Assembly (NCBI GenBank): GCA_040079635.1
Contig: JBEBJY010000056.1
Location: 1-18,556 of the forward strand
Source of the DNA: Aalborgiella sp040079635
GTDB taxonomy: Bacteria; Pseudomonadota; Gammaproteobacteria; Burkholderiales; Burkholderiaceae_C
Direction of reading: 5' to 3'
DNA: 18,556 nucleotides
The notes beneath the pieces were generated by a model. It was not told where the DNA came from and did no database searches. It saw only the letters and a program-made list of their open reading frames with translations. How positions within the stretch are numbered: position 1 is the first letter of the stretch; each line of letters begins with the position of its first letter. The translations under genes were made by a program, and so were the position numbers. Below, piece by piece: positions 13,895 to 18,556 of this stretch.

Positions 13895-14494
13895 TTAGCG
13901 AACAATGATCTCAACACGGCGATTTTGCGGCTCGTCCACCTCATCTGCGGTGGGCACCAGCAATTCCCGCTTGCCACGTCCGACGGCTTCCAAGCGCGAC
14001 GCTGCTGCGCCTTTGTCGATCAAGAGCTGCGAGACAACTTTGGCACGGCTGAGTGACAAGGTATCGTTGGCAGCCAAAGCACCCGTCGAGTCTGTGTGTC
14101 CCGTCACCACCAAGTCTGCGCCGCTGCGGTTGGTGGCGTCTTCTAAGATTTTGGGCAATTGCGCTTGCGATTCCGGCGTCAACGTCGTGCCACCAGGCAT
14201 GAAGTTCAGCACGTACTTGGTTGGACGCGGTGGCATGGATGCATACAACTGCGGATACGCCTTTTGCACCTCTGCGGCCGTGGTGGTGTCTGCCTTAAGC
14301 GCTTTGTCTTCTTGAGCGCTAACACGTTGATAGGGCGTGCTGAGCAATTGCTCGTATTTAGCTGTTTTGACCAACACGGCAGACGCTGAACCATCGGCTT
14401 GCGGTAACAAAACCACCTTGGTTAAGGGTGCACAAGCGCCCAAAACGACCACAAAGGCAGCCGTGATGAGCCTGATTGAAATTAGCTTCATCAC
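13895..14494 (-). CDS. OmpA-family outer membrane lipoprotein
   Basis: A 199-residue lipoprotein with a signal sequence ending in VVVLGAC, so C21 is the probable lipidated residue. The C-terminal OmpA-like domain (about 92-199) binds peptidoglycan: it shows NFMPGGTTLTPESQAQL, the VTGHTDSTGALAANDTLSLSRAKVV core with the ligand Asp of HTDSTG, and DEPQNRRVEIIV with the conserved Arg. Residues 22-90 form a linker of unknown fold. It would tether the outer membrane to the wall. The ATG overlaps the stop of the FecR-domain gene by 4 bases (ATGA), so translation is coupled. The CoA-transferase gene follows 12 bases later. Confidence 0.9.
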   Translation of the reverse strand: MMKLISIRLITAAFVVVLGACAPLTKVVLLPQADGSASAVLVKTAKYEQLLSTPYQRVSAQEDKALKADTTTAAEVQKAYPQLYASMPPRPTKYVLNFMPGGTTLTPESQAQLPKILEDATNRSGADLVVTGHTDSTGALAANDTLSLSRAKVVSQLLIDKGAAASRLEAVGRGKRELLVPTADEVDEPQNRRVEIIVR

Positions 14495-14967
14495 AGCTTG
14501 TCTTCCGTATCAACGATAAAGTCTGTCCCGCGAATGCCGACACTGAGCGTTTTCGTTTTCACTTGAATGGCGTCAGGATGGATCTTGGCGATCAAGCCCG
14601 TCAGCATGCGCATGGAGCCTTGCAACAAGTTAATTAACATGCCACCGTCTTGCGTGGTGGCGTCAAACGTGAATTTTTGAATGTTGAATTGGCTATTTTC
14701 AGACAACACCAGCGTCGTGCCGTCGCGCAACACCACGCTGGCGCTGCTTTGTTTGCCTGCTATCAAGCGCGTGTTCTCAAACACGGCATCGCCGCTTTTG
14801 AGCGCACGTTCGCCCTGGGTGTCGCTAACGCGAACGTCGCCCGTGACGATTTTGGCAATGCCCGCTGCAGCTTTGCTTGACGCTGTTTGAGCAAAAGCAA
14901 ACGTGCTGCTCAGCGCCATCAGACCCGCTGTCGCTAAAACCCATATTGATCGATGCATTTTTGCCAT
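14491..14967 (-). CDS. Periplasmic FecR-domain protein
   Basis: A 158-residue secreted protein. A cleavable signal peptide ends around SSTFAFA-QT (about residue 26). The FecR domain (about 45-155) shows the pattern GDVRVSDTQGERALKSGDAVFENTRL, ASVVLRDGTTLVLSENSQF and the closing TLSVGIRGTDFIVD. It lacks the cytoplasmic anti-sigma part of true FecR, and no FecI or FecA gene is near, so a sigma-regulator role is unlikely; such stand-alone domains are found in envelope proteins of uncertain function. The start at 14967 has AAGGAG 8 bases upstream; a second ATG three codons on is less well placed. It heads the operon with the OmpA-like lipoprotein and is divergent from the MipA-like gene. Confidence 0.88.
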   Translation of the reverse strand: MAKMHRSIWVLATAGLMALSSTFAFAQTASSKAAAGIAKIVTGDVRVSDTQGERALKSGDAVFENTRLIAGKQSSASVVLRDGTTLVLSENSQFNIQKFTFDATTQDGGMLINLLQGSMRMLTGLIAKIHPDAIQVKTKTLSVGIRGTDFIVDTEDKL

Positions 14968-15123
14968 ATTAGTGTCTCCTTAACTAGCTATCTTTTTGAT
15001 TTTACGCTTTTGCTTGTGAAGTCCGTAAGGAATGCGCCTGATATGCGACTTAATACTCACAAAATAAATCATTCAACACTATTCACTTACACTTATATAA
15101 ACCCATTGATTGAGCCGCCCAAT

Positions 15124-15924
15124 ATGAATATTCCATCTCGCAACATTATTTTGAATGCCGTATTGTTAAGCGTTTCGCTGTGCCCCGCACTCGCGTACAG
15201 CGCAGAACTGGGCGATTTTTACAATCTAGGAAAACGCCCCACCCAAACGGCTGTCAGAGCAGGCTTTGTAGCCCTTACTGCGCCCAGCTACCAAGGGTCT
15301 GACGAGCAAAAGGCATCCGTTGTGCCTGGTATTTTTTTGCAAGCTTCCAATGGTTTGTTTGCGGACCCGTTCAACGGGCTTGGCTATGTGTTTGAGCCTG
15401 CTGGCAGCTTGATTTACGGGGTGCGAGCCAATGTGGAGACGGGGCGCTCGGTGGAAGATGCGTTGCCGGGCTTTGACAAAATCAAAGCCCGCCTGAACCC
15501 AGGCGTGTTTGCAAACTACACGGTGAACGAGCAACTCACCCTGAAATCCGCACTTCGCGGCGGCTTGGGCGATGCGGGCGACGGCGGCTTGCTGAATCTG
15601 GGCGCGACTTACAAGCTGTACAACGCTAACTTTGTCAGCGTGAATTTGAATGCCTCGGTCAAATTCGTCAGCAGCAGCTACATGCAATCGTATTTTGGCG
15701 TGACGCCTGCGCAGTCTGCCGCTTCTGGTCTGGCTGCGTATCAACCAGCCGCTGGCTTGGCGATGGCGCAAGTGGGTTTAACGGGCGGTTTCCCAATCTC
15801 GAGGGAGATTTATATTATCTCTAGCGTCACGGTGCAGCGCTTGATGGGTGACGCTGCCAACAGCCCGATCGTGAAGAGAAAGACGCAGCCGGCTGCCTTT
15901 GTGGGCGCGGTGTATAGCTTTTAA
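15124..15924 (+). CDS. MipA/OmpV-family outer membrane protein
   Basis: A 266-residue beta-barrel protein. I start at ATG 15124 because MNIPSRNIILNAVLLSVSLCPALAYSA is a good signal peptide with cleavage before ELGDF; a longer open frame reaches back to 14953 but its extra 57 residues do not look like part of the family. Family marks are AGFVALTAPSYQGSDEQ, VPGIFLQASNGLFADPFNGLGYVF, YMQSYFGVTPAQSAASGL and the end NSPIVKRKTQPAAFVGAVYSF, with the terminal aromatic residue of barrels. MipA in E. coli links the MltA lytic transglycosylase with PBP1B, but many relatives act as simple outer membrane proteins. There is no clear ribosome binding site. The 156-base divergent gap to the FecR-domain gene is AT-rich. 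Its stop codon overlaps that of ybeY. Confidence 0.85.
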   Translation: MNIPSRNIILNAVLLSVSLCPALAYSAELGDFYNLGKRPTQTAVRAGFVALTAPSYQGSDEQKASVVPGIFLQASNGLFADPFNGLGYVFEPAGSLIYGVRANVETGRSVEDALPGFDKIKARLNPGVFANYTVNEQLTLKSALRGGLGDAGDGGLLNLGATYKLYNANFVSVNLNASVKFVSSSYMQSYFGVTPAQSAASGLAAYQPAAGLAMAQVGLTGGFPISREIYIISSVTVQRLMGDAANSPIVKRKTQPAAFVGAVYSF

Positions 15925-16433
15925 TTCGTAGATTTAGTTTTGGGTTTTGCTTTGGTTTTTGCTTCGGCATTAGCTTTATAGGGATTGGCAAAGCCCATAT
16001 CCGCCAAAATTTGAGTTTCTAAAGCTTCCATCGCATCGGCGTCGGCATCGCTGGTTTCGTGGTCAAAACCTTGGGCGTGCAATGCGCCATGCACCAGTAA
16101 GTGTGCGTAATGCGCCGCCAAGGTCTTTTTGTTCTCTTTGGCCTCTTTCACGATAACCGGAGCGCACAGCACCAAGTCTGCCGCGACATGCGGCGCTTGC
16201 GCGTAGTCAAACGTCAGCACATTTGTGGCGTAATCTTTCTTGCGGTAGCTGGCATTCAGCGCCTGACCCTCTTCTGCATCGACAATGCGCACCGTTATTT
16301 CGGCAGATTCAACGTCTGCCAGCAGCGCATGTTTGAGGTATTTGGTCACCGCATGGCGCGGCAAGGCGGCGCGGTGGCGTGCCACGTTGTCGAATTTAGC
16401 AAATTGCAGGGAAAGTGTTAATTGAATAGCCAT
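15921..16433 (-). CDS. ybeY: Endoribonuclease YbeY (16S rRNA maturation)
   Basis: YbeY is a zinc-dependent RNase involved in 16S rRNA 3'-end maturation and ribosome quality control. The 170-residue protein carries the three-His zinc motif HGALHAQGFDHE and the upstream LNASYRKKDYATNVLTF, both typical of the family. The C-terminal tail after FANPYKANA is Lys/Thr/Ala-rich (KTKAKPKTKSTN) and longer than in E. coli (155 residues). It lies downstream of phoH, the usual arrangement, but 81 bases away, a gap mostly filled by an interspersed repeat. No clear Shine-Dalgarno precedes the ATG. The stop overlaps the MipA-like stop in a TTAA palindrome. Confidence 0.94.
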   Translation of the reverse strand: MAIQLTLSLQFAKFDNVARHRAALPRHAVTKYLKHALLADVESAEITVRIVDAEEGQALNASYRKKDYATNVLTFDYAQAPHVAADLVLCAPVIVKEAKENKKTLAAHYAHLLVHGALHAQGFDHETSDADADAMEALETQILADMGFANPYKANAEAKTKAKPKTKSTN

Positions 16434-16458
16434 TTTAAGTATTTTAGAGATTATTTAA

Positions 16459-16505
16459 GCTGTAGCCGGCGTATTCATTGCCTAAATTGCTATTAAATAT
16501 ATAGC
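16459..16505 (-). repeat. Interspersed repeat copy C, between phoH and ybeY
   Basis: On the minus strand this reads GCTAT, 7 bases, ATAGC, 5 bases, then AGGCAATGAATACGCCGG, CTACAGC. It has the same spacing as copies A and B with one change in the 18-base core. The hairpin end lies 9 bases from the phoH stop codon. It occupies most of the space between two genes normally cotranscribed, so it would be in their shared mRNA. Confidence 0.8.
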
Positions 16506-16514
16506 GAATTAATA

Positions 16515-17456
16515 TTAGGTTTTGATTGATTTTTTAGCATCATACGCGTCAACAATACGTGCTACCAGCGGGTGGCGCACCACATCGGCGCTGGTAAATC
16601 TTGAAATCGCGATGTCTTGCACCTTTTTCAACACCTTTTCCGCATCGACCAAGCCGCTGAGCTGGGTTTTGGGCAAATCAATCTGGCTCACATCACCGGT
16701 GATCACCGCTTTGGAGCCGAAACCTATGCGCGTTAAAAACATTTTCATCTGCTCGGCCGTGGTGTTTTGTGCTTCGTCTAGGATGATAAAAGCATTGTTC
16801 AGCGTGCGGCCACGCATGAAAGCCAGTGGCGCGACCTCCAATTGCTGCCGTTCAAAGGCTTTTTGCACCTTGTCAAAACCCATCAGCTCGTACAAAGCGT
16901 CGTACAAGGGGCGCAGATAGGGGTCGATTTTTTGCGTCAAGTCGCCCGGCAAATAGCCCAAGCGTTCGCCTGCTTCAACAGCTGGGCGCGTCAAAACGAT
17001 GCGTTGTACGCTGCTGCGCTCTAGCGCATCGACAGCACTGGCCACCGCCAAATAGGTTTTACCGGTGCCGGCTGGGCCTATACCCAGCGTGATGTCGTGG
17101 CTGGCAATGTTGTCTAGATAGGTTTGCTGGTTCGGCGTTCTGGCTTGTAAATCAAGCCGTTTTGTGACCAGACCATGCTCTTTTTTGCCAGTTTTGACCA
17201 AGTCTGGGTCACCAGCGAGCATGATTTGCACGATATCGGTCGCAATCGGCTTGTCTGCCATCTCGTAGAGAGCTTGCAGCATTTCCAGCGCCATGGCCGC
17301 TTTCGCTTTGCTACCGTCAATTTTGAACTGTTCATGCCGGTGCGCGATGCTGACGCCGAGCTCAGCTTCTATGGTTCGCAAATGCACATCTAACGGGCCA
17401 CAGGTGTGGCCGGTGCGGGTGTTGTTGGGCGGTGAAAAGGTGTGGCGCAGAATCAA
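16515..17456 (-). CDS. PhoH-family ATPase
   Basis: A 313-residue P-loop protein of the PhoH/PhoL family, cytoplasmic ATPases with a helicase-like fold linked genetically with YbeY in RNA metabolism. The N-terminal part (about 20-75) is followed by the ATPase core with Walker A GPAGTGKTYLA (at about 128-138), LTRPAVEAGERLGYLPGDL, Walker B NAFIILDEAQNTT, the sensor-like VITGDVSQIDLP and RFTSADVVRHPLVARIVDAY. The start is a TTG at 17456 (MILRHTFSPPNN), supported by AAGGA 8 bases upstream and by remembered homologues that begin MILRH. ybeY follows after repeat copy C. ruvA diverges from it across a 93-base gap. Confidence 0.93.
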   Translation of the reverse strand: MILRHTFSPPNNTRTGHTCGPLDVHLRTIEAELGVSIAHRHEQFKIDGSKAKAAMALEMLQALYEMADKPIATDIVQIMLAGDPDLVKTGKKEHGLVTKRLDLQARTPNQQTYLDNIASHDITLGIGPAGTGKTYLAVASAVDALERSSVQRIVLTRPAVEAGERLGYLPGDLTQKIDPYLRPLYDALYELMGFDKVQKAFERQQLEVAPLAFMRGRTLNNAFIILDEAQNTTAEQMKMFLTRIGFGSKAVITGDVSQIDLPKTQLSGLVDAEKVLKKVQDIAISRFTSADVVRHPLVARIVDAYDAKKSIKT

Positions 17457-17549
17457 GTTGATAATCCTTAGATAATCAGAAGTAAGTGTTCTAATTTACA
17501 CGAATACCGATATTCCGCCCACACCTACATAAAAAGACAACAAACCCAC

Positions 17550-18122
17550 ATGATTGGCAAACTAACCGGCACGCTGTGCGACAAGAACCCGCCGCAAATC
17601 GTCATTGATTGCCGCGGCGTAGGCTATGAGGTCGATGTGCCCATGAGTACGTTTTACAACCTACCGTCCTTAGGAGAACAGGTCACACTGCTCACACATT
17701 TCGTGGTGCGTGAAGATGCGCAAATTTTGTTTGGTTTTCAAACTGCGCAAGAGCGCTCTGCCTTTCGCCAGCTCATCAAAATCTCTGGCGTGGGTGCGCG
17801 CACTGCTTTGTCCGTACTGTCGGGCATGAGCGTTGGTGAGTTGGCACAAGCCATCACCCTGCAAGAAGCTGGCAGGTTGATCAAAGTCCCCGGCATCGGC
17901 AAAAAAACGGCCGAACGTCTGCTGCTAGAGCTCAAAGGCAAGATGGGGGCGGATATTGGCTTGCCAACGCACGCGGGCAGCGATGCTCAAATCGACATCC
18001 TCCAAGCTTTGGTGGCTTTGGGCTACAGCGACAAAGAAGCGGCTTTGGCACTAAAAGCTTTGCCACAGGATGTCAGCGTGAGCGATGGTATCAAGCTGGC
18101 GCTGCGGGCTTTGGCTAAATAA
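17550..18122 (+). CDS. ruvA: Holliday junction DNA helicase subunit RuvA
   Basis: RuvA binds four-way DNA junctions as a tetramer and loads RuvB for branch migration. The 190-residue protein starts MIGKLTGTL (OB-fold domain, about 1-65), followed by two helix-hairpin-helix motifs, LIKISGVGARTALSVLSGM (about 75-93) and LIKVPGIGKKTAERLLLELKGK (about 109-130), and a C-terminal RuvB-binding three-helix domain (about 145-190, ILQALVALGYSDKEAALALK). Length is slightly below E. coli (203). No ruvC lies in the 93 bases upstream. ruvB begins 14 bases after the stop. No SOS box was recognised in the gap. Confidence 0.97.
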   Translation: MIGKLTGTLCDKNPPQIVIDCRGVGYEVDVPMSTFYNLPSLGEQVTLLTHFVVREDAQILFGFQTAQERSAFRQLIKISGVGARTALSVLSGMSVGELAQAITLQEAGRLIKVPGIGKKTAERLLLELKGKMGADIGLPTHAGSDAQIDILQALVALGYSDKEAALALKALPQDVSVSDGIKLALRALAK

Positions 18123-18136
18123 GTAAACAAAAAAAC

Positions 18137-18556
18137 ATGAGCATCCAAACCGACGATTTCGGCCTGCCGCCTCCTGATAAACGTGTGATGTCTGCCGCTG
18201 CTGCCTCGCCCAACGAAGAAGCGGTCGAGCGCGCCCTGCGACCCAAACTGTTTGACGAGTACGTGGGGCAAACCAAAGTACGCGAGCAGTTGGAGATTTT
18301 TATCGGTGCCGCCAAAATGCGCAGCGAGGCGATGGACCATGTGTTGCTGTTTGGACCGCCTGGTTTGGGCAAAACCACGCTATCGCACATCATCGCACAT
18401 GAACTCGGGGTCAATTTACGGCAAACCAGCGGGCCGGTGCTTGAAAAACCCAAAGACTTGGCAGCGCTGCTGACCAATTTGGAAAAGAACGATGTGCTGT
18501 TCATCGACGAAATTCACCGCCTCAGCCCTGTGGTGGAAGAGATTTTGTACCCCGCG
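18137..18556 (+). CDS. ruvB: Holliday junction DNA helicase subunit RuvB (3' end outside window)
   Basis: The first 140 residues of RuvB, the hexameric AAA+ motor that drives branch migration with RuvA. The ATG at 18137 gives MSIQTDDFGLPPPDKRVM, followed by EEAVERALRPKLFDEYVGQ, Walker A GPPGLGKTT and Walker B VLFIDEIHRL, all typical. The frame is open to the window edge, where about 210 residues remain missing by family length. The start follows the ruvA stop by 14 bases in an A-rich stretch without a recognisable Shine-Dalgarno, so reinitiation after ruvA is likely. Confidence 0.97.
   Translation, partial: MSIQTDDFGLPPPDKRVMSAAAASPNEEAVERALRPKLFDEYVGQTKVREQLEIFIGAAKMRSEAMDHVLLFGPPGLGKTTLSHIIAHELGVNLRQTSGPVLEKPKDLAALLTNLEKNDVLFIDEIHRLSPVVEEILYPA

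Noticed and set aside
14987..15000. GCTAT with a 7-base AT-rich spacer upstream of the FecR-domain gene
   Set aside because: The ATAGC arm and the core are absent, so it is not counted as a repeat copy.
14953..15123. Upstream extension of the MipA-like reading frame, overlapping the start of the divergent FecR-domain gene
   Set aside because: The extra 57 residues would bury a clear signal peptide that begins at 15124.
15226..15771. Minus-strand open frame of 181 codons opposite the MipA-like gene
   Set aside because: Its composition is rich in Arg, His and Gln as expected of a reverse-frame shadow, and no ribosome binding site or domain is seen.

Overview
The window looks like an ordinary chromosomal segment of a betaproteobacterium of the order Burkholderiales, most likely a Comamonadaceae-type organism of moderate GC content. 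This rests on recognised proteins and on gene neighbourhoods remembered for the group (rplM-rpsI, a DUF6776-like gene, bactofilin, erpA, anmK, an M23 peptidase, tyrS; the EIIA-HPr-EI regulatory PTS; phoH-ybeY and ruvA-ruvB). No database search was run, and the genus is not determined. No rRNA, tRNA, CRISPR array, prophage or insertion sequence was seen, and no gene-free stretch exceeds about 210 bases.

Layout. Bases 1-714 hold the end of an aldo/keto reductase. Next, all on the minus strand, come an orphan OmpR-type response regulator (796-1461), an incomplete phosphotransferase system of EI, HPr and a mannose-family EIIA (1602-4123), an MFS transporter (4167-5507) and a small lipoprotein (5504-6043). 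Bases 6044-8924 are read on the plus strand: rplM-rpsI behind a structured leader, a strong terminator, a membrane coiled-coil protein, a bactofilin, and erpA with its own promoter. anmK and an M23 endopeptidase lie on the minus strand (8960-11468), divergent from tyrS (11636-12901). A minus-strand operon at 13016-14967 encodes a FecR-domain protein, an OmpA-type lipoprotein and a short CoA-transferase. A MipA/OmpV-like barrel (15124-15924) converges on ybeY, which follows phoH on the minus strand. The window ends in ruvA and the start of ruvB.

Shared themes are the cell envelope (bactofilin, M23 peptidase, anhydroMurNAc kinase, OmpA-like lipoprotein, MipA-like protein), translation (L13, S9, TyrRS, YbeY), regulation (PTS phosphorelay, response regulator) and recombination repair (RuvAB).

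The most interesting signal is a short interspersed repeat family of about 45-50 bp with fixed geometry: GCTAT, 7 bases, ATAGC, 5 bases, then an AGGCAATAAATACGCCGG-like core. Two good copies sit in intergenic gaps, between tyrS and the CoA-transferase gene and between phoH and ybeY. A third good copy lies in frame inside the MFS transporter gene, where it encodes part of an apparent extra loop next to a 12-bp tandem repeat. A fourth, partial copy lies elsewhere in the same gene. This resembles palindromic elements that can be tolerated inside proteins. The rest of the window is mostly conserved housekeeping DNA.
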